Below, piece after piece: positions 1 through 5,525 of a DNA stretch of 5,735 nt. Each line of letters begins with the position of its first letter. Position 1 is the stretch's first letter. Source of the DNA: a bacterium (GTDB taxonomy: Bacteria > Bacteroidota > Ignavibacteria > Kapaibacteriales > UBA2268); assembly GCA_024710535.1 (NCBI GenBank), contig JANJUO010000567.1, positions 1-5,735 of the forward strand, given 5' to 3'. The notes under the pieces are model-generated. The model had not been told where the DNA came from. It saw only the letters and a list, made by a program, of their open reading frames with translations, and searched no databases. Made by a program: the position numbers and the translations under genes.

Positions 1-877
1 AAATCACTTCCGGAAGCAATGCAGGATGCATAATTGGAGAAATTAATTCCACCAAACCTGCACCGGATTTCACTGCGGCATTAGTTGCAAGGCAAGCGGC
101 ACCAGAAAAATTCTCAGAGCCGGCAACAACAATCACGCGTCCAAAGTCGAATTTAGAAGAGTTTCTTTCTCTTTCCTGAATAATATACGGAATATCCTCA
201 TTCTCAAGAATATAGTCGCTGGATAATTCTTGAATAATAGACATAGGGGCACCTAAATCTGCTTGAATAATAGTACCGCAAACATCGCGACCATATAGGA
301 GATTCATTCCAATTTTCTCAGTGAACATAGTAATTGTATAATCAGCACCAAAGCAAACATCAGAGATTGCACCAGTATCGGCATTAAGTCCTGATGGAAT
401 ATCAACTGCTATTTTGACAGCCTTAATCTTGTTGATCTTTCGCAAAAGCGTGGTAACATCACCGCGAAGGTTTTCATCGCCACCAACACCAATCAAAGCA
501 TCAATCACAATATCGCAATTAGTATCGAAAGAATTGATTGAGTCTATCGAATCCAATTTGAATGTAGGAATCTTCATTTTCTGAGCAATTTCATAATTCA
601 TAAGAGTTTCAGCACTCATCTTTGCAATATCGCCAAGCAAAAAAATCTCCACATTATAATCCGAAAATAAATGTCGGGCAATAGCAAAGCCATCACCGCC
701 ATTATTGCCAGCACCACAAAATATCTTAATTCGTTTGATATCAGGGAAATCTGTTTTGATAAAATCACTTACAGAGCGAGCGGCATTTTCCATCAAAACG
801 GAGCCCGGAATGCCGTATTCATTGATTGCTGTTTTGTCAGCGAGTCTTATATTTTCAATATTTAAAAGAAATTTCAT
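1..877 (-). CDS. nnr: Bifunctional NAD(P)H-hydrate epimerase/dehydratase, N-terminal part (gene runs off the left edge)
   Basis: Read on the minus strand from ATG at 877, this frame stays open for 292 codons to the window edge, so the C-terminus is missing. It begins MKFLLNIENIRLADK. Residues about 1-215 form a YjeF N-terminal (NnrE) epimerase domain: GSVLMENAAR at 25-34, the nucleotide-binding loop CGAGNNGGDGFAIARHL at 54-70, VIDALIGVG at 124-132 and VDIPSGLNADTG at 158-169. From about 245 a second domain starts with GRVIVVAGSENFSGAA and SGAGLVEL. This matches the start of the ribokinase-like ADP/ATP-dependent NAD(P)HX dehydratase (NnrD). In this family the epimerase interconverts R- and S-NAD(P)HX and the dehydratase restores NAD(P)H, a cytosolic metabolite-repair function. 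The catalytic GxGD region of NnrD lies outside the window. There is no clear Shine-Dalgarno site before the ATG. An in-frame stop at 914-916 limits any upstream extension. The gene is transcribed divergently from the phosphatase gene at 994. Confidence 0.95.
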   Translation of the reverse strand, partial: MKFLLNIENIRLADKTAINEYGIPGSVLMENAARSVSDFIKTDFPDIKRIKIFCGAGNNGGDGFAIARHLFSDYNVEIFLLGDIAKMSAETLMNYEIAQKMKIPTFKLDSIDSINSFDTNCDIVIDALIGVGGDENLRGDVTTLLRKINKIKAVKIAVDIPSGLNADTGAISDVCFGADYTITMFTEKIGMNLLYGRDVCGTIIQADLGAPMSIIQELSSDYILENEDIPYIIQERERNSSKFDFGRVIVVAGSENFSGAACLATNAAVKSGAGLVELISPIMHPALLPEVI

Positions 878-993
878 TTTAATTACCAATTTTAAAAAAA
901 TAATTATTCTAACTTAATTATAATTTCCTAAATTTACAATTTAAAAATGAAAAAAAATGATAAACTTTTTGAAAAATAACTCGTAAACCGAAA
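878..993. promoter_or_regulatory. Divergent intergenic region between nnr and the phosphatase gene
   Basis: These 116 bases separate two head-to-head genes, so promoters for both should lie here by position. The segment is extremely AT-rich. The 8-bp palindrome ATTATAAT at 917-924 gives a TATAAT hexamer on both strands. TAAATTTA at 929-936 is one base off the Bacteroidota -7 consensus TAnnTTTG. Neither has a convincing partner element at the right distance, so no exact promoter is called. No terminator hairpin is seen. Confidence 0.3.
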
Positions 994-3129
994 ATGATAA
1001 GAAAAATATTTTTTACGGATGATGCATTGAGTAACAATAGTAAAGTCGGTTTTTTTGCGGCTGGAATAATTTTTACAGCTTTGAGAATAGTTGGCGATGT
1101 GATTTTATTCATGATTGGCAAGTATAATTTAGAAAATTTATTGCTTTGGAATACAATCACATCATCAATAATCATATTTTCCTTTATGATGACTTTATTT
1201 ATGGAAAATTCTCAAAAGAAAAAGGGCGATAATAATAATTTTTCAGTAGATTATCTTAAAGATGTCAATAAATTTTTCTTAATCAGCATATCGATTCTTT
1301 TTGCCGGTATTTTTATCGAAGCTATTACCAATGTTGGTAGAATACCTGAGAATTTATTTACATTGTTTTCGCAAATTGCATTTTCATTATTTGTTTTAAT
1401 TGCAACAATTTACGTTATTCATTATTTATACAAATGGTTCAACATCAGAAAGCACAAACGCACAAAATTCTACCTTTTTATAATTGCATATATTTATTCT
1501 TTTTTTATAATAAAAGAATTTATGCAGTTTCATCTTGGCTATAAGTTAGAGTTTTTGGATGTGTTCGGCATAATTGTTTATATTTCGCTTGTTGTATTAT
1601 CATGGTTATTGAATTCCAAAAATAGTTGGGTAACACTATTGCCGCGAGATTTGAAAGTAAAGCAAGCTTGGCTTTCATTTTTCACATTTATAATTGCAAT
1701 AGTTGTAATGTCGAGATTTGCTGATCTTTCTGATTTTAATATAATCATTCTTAAGTATTTTCCATTTAGCCGTACAATAATCATAATTACATTTATAATT
1801 CTCAGCACTTCAATGTTGAGAATATTTTTTCTGATTTTGGCATCTTTACCAACATCAACAATTGTTGAAAGACGCACCTCCGAAATTAGTTCATTAACAT
1901 ATCTAAACAAATTGGTTGCCGACTCTTTGGATTATAATATTGATAATTTATTTGATGTTGTTACAAAACTCGCTCTTCAATCCTGCAACGCCAATTCAAG
2001 TTGGACAGAATTGTATGAAGGCAATACAGTTAGAATCGTTAAATCAATAAATATAAATGAAAATGCAGTTTATGCGGCTCATAATGATTTCGATTTAACC
2101 GGTATGCTTTGCAAATTCCAACAAAGTGAATTGATTGATTCGGTTGTTGAAAGTAAATATTTTAGTGCTATGAAAAATTATCTTCCAAACGTGAAGAGTT
2201 TGATAATCATACCGCTATTTTCTTCAACAGATAGGATTGGAACGCTTTTGGTTGGTGATACTGAGGAATATTCATTTGAAATTGATGATTTGAAAGTACT
2301 TAATGCATTCGGCGATAATATTAGAATTGCTCTTGAGAATGCAAAATTAGTGAAAGCATCAATCGAAAAAGAAAGATACAAAAATGAATTACTTGTTGCT
2401 CAGAAAATTCAAAGCAAACTTCTTCCATCAATACTTCCTGAAATCGAAAATTACTCTATATCGGCATATTCTATTCCGGCAACCGAAGTTGGTGGTGATT
2501 ATTACGATATTGTAAAATTAAAAAATGGCAACTACTGCATTCTTGTGGGCGATGTTTCCGGAAAGGGCTTTAGTGCGGCATTTTATATGGCACAATTAAA
2601 AGGAATAGTAATGTCGGTGGCGGCAAGTGCAAATTCTCCATCTGAATTATTAAGAAAAATCAATAAAATTTTATATGGCAATATCGAAAAGAAACTCTAC
2701 ATTACAATGAGTGCACTCTCTATTGTTGATAATCAGGGCAATATTTCCTTTGCAAGAGCTGGACACATGCCATTTTTAATAAAACAAAATAATAAAATCA
2801 GCTCATCTATACCAAATGGCATAGGTTTGGGATTGGCAAATGAAAGTATTTTCGATAATGCTTTAGAAGAAGTTTCTTTGAAATTGAATGAGAATGATGC
2901 TGTTTTGATGTTTACAGATGGAATAAATGAAATGCAGTCCGAAGATAAAGAAGAATTTGGATATGAGCCGCTTAAGAATACTCTTTCGGATAATAAAAAT
3001 AATAATGCAATTGAAGTTACAGAAAATATCATAAAGAAGGTACAGCAATATGGCGATAATCTTATTCATAGTGATGATATGACAATATTTGCACTTATTT
3101 TTCTTGGCAATAAAAAATTAATGGAATGA
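994..3129 (+). CDS. Membrane-anchored GAF-SpoIIE (PP2C-type) serine phosphatase, RsbU/SpoIIE-like
   Basis: This 711-residue protein should dephosphorylate the phospho-serine of a STAS partner, most likely the product of the next gene. The N-terminal 285 residues contain about eight hydrophobic segments (roughly 18-42, 47-70, 93-113, 121-146, 158-177, 186-206, 225-243, 260-285). A GAF-like domain covers about 300-452 and ends in SLIIIPLFSSTDRIGTLLVGD and a helix. A helical linker leads into AQKIQSKLLPS (469-479), the typical entry to RsbU-type phosphatases. The SpoIIE/PP2C domain (about 490-705) keeps its metal-binding motifs: EVGGDYYD (498-505, D502), GDVSGKG (519-525, D520), ARAGH (587-591), FTDGINE (640-646, D642) and DDMT (694-697). 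It should therefore be an active Mn/Mg phosphatase. The ATG at 994 is the first after an in-frame stop at 970-972; no Shine-Dalgarno site is visible. The signal sensed by the membrane and GAF regions is unknown. Confidence 0.93.
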   Translation: MIRKIFFTDDALSNNSKVGFFAAGIIFTALRIVGDVILFMIGKYNLENLLLWNTITSSIIIFSFMMTLFMENSQKKKGDNNNFSVDYLKDVNKFFLISISILFAGIFIEAITNVGRIPENLFTLFSQIAFSLFVLIATIYVIHYLYKWFNIRKHKRTKFYLFIIAYIYSFFIIKEFMQFHLGYKLEFLDVFGIIVYISLVVLSWLLNSKNSWVTLLPRDLKVKQAWLSFFTFIIAIVVMSRFADLSDFNIIILKYFPFSRTIIIITFIILSTSMLRIFFLILASLPTSTIVERRTSEISSLTYLNKLVADSLDYNIDNLFDVVTKLALQSCNANSSWTELYEGNTVRIVKSININENAVYAAHNDFDLTGMLCKFQQSELIDSVVESKYFSAMKNYLPNVKSLIIIPLFSSTDRIGTLLVGDTEEYSFEIDDLKVLNAFGDNIRIALENAKLVKASIEKERYKNELLVAQKIQSKLLPSILPEIENYSISAYSIPATEVGGDYYDIVKLKNGNYCILVGDVSGKGFSAAFYMAQLKGIVMSVAASANSPSELLRKINKILYGNIEKKLYITMSALSIVDNQGNISFARAGHMPFLIKQNNKISSSIPNGIGLGLANESIFDNALEEVSLKLNENDAVLMFTDGINEMQSEDKEEFGYEPLKNTLSDNKNNNAIEVTENIIKKVQQYGDNLIHSDDMTIFALIFLGNKKLME

Positions 3130-3192
3130 TTTTTGATAAATTTTGTAATTTTGGAAATTGAATTTGAATTATTTTAAAAATAGATTGATTTT

Positions 3193-3197
3193 GAGGA
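3193..3197 (+). promoter_or_regulatory. Ribosome binding site of the STAS gene
   Basis: GAGGA lies four bases before the ATG at 3202 and only one base before an in-frame TTG at 3199. The spacing favours the ATG as the start. It is one of only two clear Shine-Dalgarno sites in the window. Confidence 0.6.
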
Positions 3198-3201
3198 ATT
3201 G

Positions 3202-3570
3202 ATGAAAGACACAACAAAATTTGGAATTTCCAAAAAGAGAGTAGAAGATGTTGAATGCTTGTATCTAAAGGGATATTTAGATGCGCATACAGCTCCAATA
3301 TTGGAAAATACAATTCAAGACTCTCTTAATAACGGTAATTTTAAAATTATTGTTAATTTTGGTGAACTTGATTATATATCAAGTGCCGGGCTTGGTGTTT
3401 TTATGGTATTTATCGAAGATATTAGGAAAAATGGGGGAGACATCAAACTTGCAAATATGAATGAAAAAGTATTTTCGGTTTTTGATTTGTTGGGATTCCC
3501 TATGCTTTTTGATATTCACAAAGAAGAGAATCACTTGATTTCAAGTTTTGGTTCCGTAAAAAATATTTAA
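3202..3570 (+). CDS. STAS-domain anti-sigma factor antagonist (RsbV/SpoIIAA-like)
   Basis: This 122-residue single-domain protein has the usual length for SpoIIAA/RsbV proteins. The STAS fold is visible as VECLYLKGYLDAHTA (strands and first helix, about 17-31), KIIVNFGELDYISSAGLGVF (48-67) and GGDIKLANM (78-86). In the ISSAGLG motif, alignment with the DSSGLG motif of Bacillus subtilis SpoIIAA (Ser58) places the phosphorylatable residue at Ser61 (codon 3382-3384). The predicted cycle is phosphorylation by the downstream kinase and dephosphorylation by the upstream phosphatase. When unphosphorylated it would bind the kinase and release the kinase's target. The preferred start is ATG 3202, which has GAGGA at 3193-3197; TTG at 3199 would add one residue. 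It follows the phosphatase stop by 72 bases and precedes the kinase ATG by only 3 bases, which fits one operon. Confidence 0.93.
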   Translation: MKDTTKFGISKKRVEDVECLYLKGYLDAHTAPILENTIQDSLNNGNFKIIVNFGELDYISSAGLGVFMVFIEDIRKNGGDIKLANMNEKVFSVFDLLGFPMLFDIHKEENHLISSFGSVKNI

Positions 3571-3573
3571 ATT

Positions 3574-4008
3574 ATGATAGAAATTATAGAAAATAATAAA
3601 TTGAAAGCAAAAAGCGATACATCCGAACTGGAAAAAATTCGGGAATTTGTTTCATTAAAAGCAAGCGAATTTGGCTTTAGTTCTGCCGAAAGCCAAAAAA
3701 TTGCCCTTGCGGTTGATGAAGCATGCTCGAATTTGATTAAGCATAGTTATAAATATGATAATTCAAAGTCATTCTGCTTGGAGGTGGAAACTTTGGATAA
3801 TAATTTTACCGTGAAAATTCTCGATAAAGGAATACCATTCAATCCTATGTCGATTGCCGCACCTGATATGGAAGAATATTTCAGAACTTTCAAAAGAGGC
3901 GGATTGGGAATTCATATAATGAAATTGGTTATGGATAATATTTCCTATCTTCCCTCTAATGAAAAAAATCCTTATAATTTATTAAAATTGACTAAAGAAC
4001 TACATTAA
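3574..4008 (+). CDS. Anti-sigma factor-type serine kinase, HATPase_c (RsbW/SpoIIAB-like)
   Basis: This 144-residue GHKL-fold ATPase is close in length to SpoIIAB. The N-box is ALAVDEACSNLIKHSY (44-59). Glu49 and Asn53 have the same four-residue spacing as the catalytic Glu and Mg-binding Asn of SpoIIAB. The G1 box is DKGIPFNP (84-91) and the glycine-rich G2 box is GGLGIHIMK (109-117). There is no histidine-phosphorylation domain, so it belongs to the small serine-kinase/anti-sigma class, not the sensor histidine kinases. It should phosphorylate the STAS protein encoded just upstream and sequester a partner. That partner is classically a sigma factor, but none is encoded here. The ATG lies 3 bases after the STAS stop with no recognisable Shine-Dalgarno site, suggesting translational coupling. 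Its specific target cannot be read from the sequence. Confidence 0.92.
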   Translation: MIEIIENNKLKAKSDTSELEKIREFVSLKASEFGFSSAESQKIALAVDEACSNLIKHSYKYDNSKSFCLEVETLDNNFTVKILDKGIPFNPMSIAAPDMEEYFRTFKRGGLGIHIMKLVMDNISYLPSNEKNPYNLLKLTKELH

Positions 4009-4018
4009 TTTACATTTG
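3988..4018 (+). promoter_or_regulatory. Candidate Bacteroidota-type promoter for ccmC-ccmD
   Basis: TTG at 3988-3990 and TACATTTG at 4011-4018 are separated by 20 bases. This matches the TTG / TAnnTTTG layout known for the primary sigma factor of Bacteroidota. The -33 element lies in the last codons of the kinase gene. Transcription would start near 4024 and give a leader of roughly 50 bases before ATG 4072. In such AT-rich DNA a chance match is possible, but location and spacing both fit. Confidence 0.4.
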
Positions 4019-4022
4019 TAAA
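4009..4022. promoter_or_regulatory. Operator-like inverted repeat TTTACA-TT-TGTAAA
   Basis: Two perfect 6-base arms with a 2-base spacer directly follow the kinase stop codon and overlap the candidate -7 element of the ccmC promoter. This position suits a repressor site. It is a poor terminator because the stem is almost all A/T and no T-run follows directly. No regulator is assigned. Confidence 0.3.
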
Positions 4023-4071
4023 CGTGATTTTGAATTGTAATTATTATTTTTATTAATTATTTGTGGGTTAA

Positions 4072-5118
4072 ATGAAATTTTTTATAATGTTTGGAGCTTT
4101 AGGATTGGGTATTTTGTTTGGATTTTATCCGAATTTAAATAAACCAAAACCATTCTGGTGGAAGCTCACAGTGGCTTTAGCAGTGGCTTTTGCATTGATT
4201 TTATCAATTTATCCAAGAATTGCCGGCTCAATCAACGATGTTAAATTTGTTGAGAACGGCTATTATAAAGAAGTCGATGTTGAACTGTTTGTTGAAAAGG
4301 GCAGTCATAAATATATTGAAGAGCAGAAAATATGGGTTATTAATCTTGACTCCAAAGGCAAAACAAATGCCTATAATTCCATAGTTTTCAAAGGTGAAAA
4401 ATATCCGAGCGAATTAAATTCAGACAAAAAATTGATTCTGAAACTTACTTACAACAAAGAATTAAGTATGCCTGAATATGTTGCAACCGATTATATTGAT
4501 CCGTTACTGATTTATCCCTTCGTGCCAAGTTTGGATGAAAGAATCAAAATCTTGAATCTGCACGTTCCTCAAGCTTGGGTTGCAGTAGTTGCATATTTGA
4601 TTTCTATGATTTTTGCTATGAAATATTTAAAACAAAAAAATCCATTCGATGATTTGAAAGCGGCTTCTGCAGCATCTTTGGGCACAGTCTTTGCAATTCT
4701 TGCAACTGTAACTGGAATGTTTTGGGCGAAATATAATTGGGGAACTTATTGGAATTGGGATCCCCGACAATCATCAATTTTTGTTTTGATTATGATTTAT
4801 TTTGCTTATTTTGCGTTGCGTTCTGCAATCGATAATGATGAAAAGCGTGCAAGATTGAGCTCTGTTTATTCAATTATTGCCTTTATCACAGTACCATTTT
4901 TGGTATTTGTATTGCCGAGAATGGCAAAGGGCTTGCATCCGGGCTCTGCCGATGATGTCAATGCAGGACCGGTTGTCAGTCAGCAAACCGGCTCATTAGA
5001 CACAACTCTGATTTTTGGATTTGGGCTCTCTTTGTTTGCATTTACAGCATTGTTTTTCTGGATTTACAATATCGTAAATCGTTATTACAAATTAAAATAT
5101 GAAATTGAAAATGTATAA
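4072..5118 (+). CDS. ccmC: CcmC/CcsA-family cytochrome c maturation protein with enlarged periplasmic region
   Basis: This 348-residue membrane protein belongs to the heme-handling family of cytochrome c biogenesis. The tryptophan-rich signature is WGTYWNWDPRQ (223-233). The two heme-ligand histidines of CcmC are matched by His164 in LNLHVPQAW and His289 in GLHPG. The sequence between them also follows CcmC, with VTGMFWAK just before the WG motif. In system I, CcmC and CcmD load heme onto the chaperone CcmE with the CcmAB ABC transporter. Hydrophobic segments lie at about 3-20, 31-50, 166-185, 200-218, 234-250, 264-283 and 312-335. E. coli CcmC has about 245 residues. The surplus here is an extra N-terminal membrane segment and about 110 residues (51-160) before the first histidine. 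As I recall, extended versions occur in Bacteroidota relatives. The ATG at 4072 has only a weak GTGGG upstream. Confidence 0.88.
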   Translation: MKFFIMFGALGLGILFGFYPNLNKPKPFWWKLTVALAVAFALILSIYPRIAGSINDVKFVENGYYKEVDVELFVEKGSHKYIEEQKIWVINLDSKGKTNAYNSIVFKGEKYPSELNSDKKLILKLTYNKELSMPEYVATDYIDPLLIYPFVPSLDERIKILNLHVPQAWVAVVAYLISMIFAMKYLKQKNPFDDLKAASAASLGTVFAILATVTGMFWAKYNWGTYWNWDPRQSSIFVLIMIYFAYFALRSAIDNDEKRARLSSVYSIIAFITVPFLVFVLPRMAKGLHPGSADDVNAGPVVSQQTGSLDTTLIFGFGLSLFAFTALFFWIYNIVNRYYKLKYEIENV

Positions 5119-5127
5119 AATATTAAT

Positions 5128-5131
5128 AGGA
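5128..5131 (+). promoter_or_regulatory. Ribosome binding site of the ccmD-like gene
   Basis: AGGA ends seven bases before the ATG at 5139, an ideal distance. It supports translation of the 54-codon frame that follows. Confidence 0.55.
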
Positions 5132-5138
5132 TAAAATA

Positions 5139-5303
5139 ATGGAACAGTTTCTTCATGATAACGCCATTTTTGTAGTATTGGGGATTGTGTTAATCCTATG
5201 GTTAGGTATTTCTGTTTATTTATTTATGATTGATAAAAAAATTACTTCGCTTGAAAAAGAACTCGAAAACAAGTTGGAAAGCACTGCTCATAATCATAAT
5301 TAA
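5139..5303 (+). CDS. ccmD: CcmD-like small membrane protein
   Basis: This 54-residue protein begins MEQFLHDNAIFVVLGI. It has a short N-terminal tail, one membrane helix (about 9-30), then the charged helical stretch DKKITSLEKELENKLES (32-48) and a His/Asn-rich end. This is the usual plan of CcmD: a single helix followed by a cytoplasmic amphipathic, coiled-coil-like tail with a D(K/R)KI.xLEKEL pattern. CcmD is a small partner that stabilises the CcmC-CcmE complex and promotes release of heme-loaded CcmE. The gene starts 20 bases after the ccmC stop and has a good Shine-Dalgarno site, so the two are almost certainly co-transcribed. A terminator hairpin follows about 70 bases downstream, apparently ending the operon. 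The family is too short for strong sequence-only proof; identity rests on the architecture and on adjacency to ccmC. Confidence 0.8.
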   Translation: MEQFLHDNAIFVVLGIVLILWLGISVYLFMIDKKITSLEKELENKLESTAHNHN

Positions 5304-5525
5304 AAATTGAAAACAAACATATTACAAAAGTAGTTTTTGGGTTTCGACAGTTGTTTGAATGACGGCGCAGAAAGCCTTCCACTTCGGAAGGCTTCATTGT
5401 TTTAGTAGCTCATATATCCTTGTTTGAGGAATTCCACTCGTAACCAAGCCCCAGTTTGATTATGGACAATAAATGTTAAACTTATGTACATATTAGTTGC
5501 CAAAATTTTACTCAAATTACATCAC
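5304..5525. other. Intergenic stretch with a GC-richer patch; no confident gene
   Basis: Between the ccmD stop and the repeat array lies the terminator hairpin plus a segment (about 5345-5460) clearly richer in G and C than its surroundings. On the minus strand a short open frame (5402-5491 from an ATG, 29 residues) encodes MYISLTFIVHNQTGAW and ends in QGYMSY. The other two minus frames also read protein-like over 5402-5450, so no frame stands out. I call no gene. It could be a dispersed intergenic repeat or the decayed end of a gene entering from the right. Confidence 0.4.
5372..5403 (+). terminator. Rho-independent terminator after ccmC-ccmD
   Basis: AAGCCTTCC (5372-5380) pairs perfectly with GGAAGGCTT (5386-5394) around the 5-base loop ACTTC. 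The T-rich tail CATTGTTTT follows on the plus strand. On the minus strand the hairpin is followed by TCTGCGCC, a much poorer tail, so it should act mainly on plus-strand transcripts. Confidence 0.7.

Noticed and set aside
671..917. Plus-strand open frames opposite nnr
   Set aside because: They are antisense to an unmistakable YjeF-family coding sequence, have no protein-like composition and no ribosome binding site.
946..986. Two overlapping mini-frames (MKKNDKLFEK and MINFLKNNS) before the phosphatase start
   Set aside because: They are 10 and 9 codons long, without ribosome binding sites or leader-peptide features. ATG-containing A-rich DNA produces such frames by chance.
918..1175. Minus-strand frame of 85 codons over the start of the phosphatase gene
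   Set aside because: It overlaps the intergenic region and the membrane region of the real gene. Its hydrophobic composition is a mirror of AT-rich coding DNA.
3146..3153. TAATTTTG, a match to the Bacteroidota -7 consensus, before the STAS gene
   Set aside because: No TTG or TTTG element lies at a suitable distance upstream. In DNA this AT-rich an isolated 8-base degenerate match is expected by chance.
3095..3313. Minus-strand 72-codon frame across the phosphatase/STAS junction
   Set aside because: It is antisense to two well-supported genes and shows no recognisable domain.
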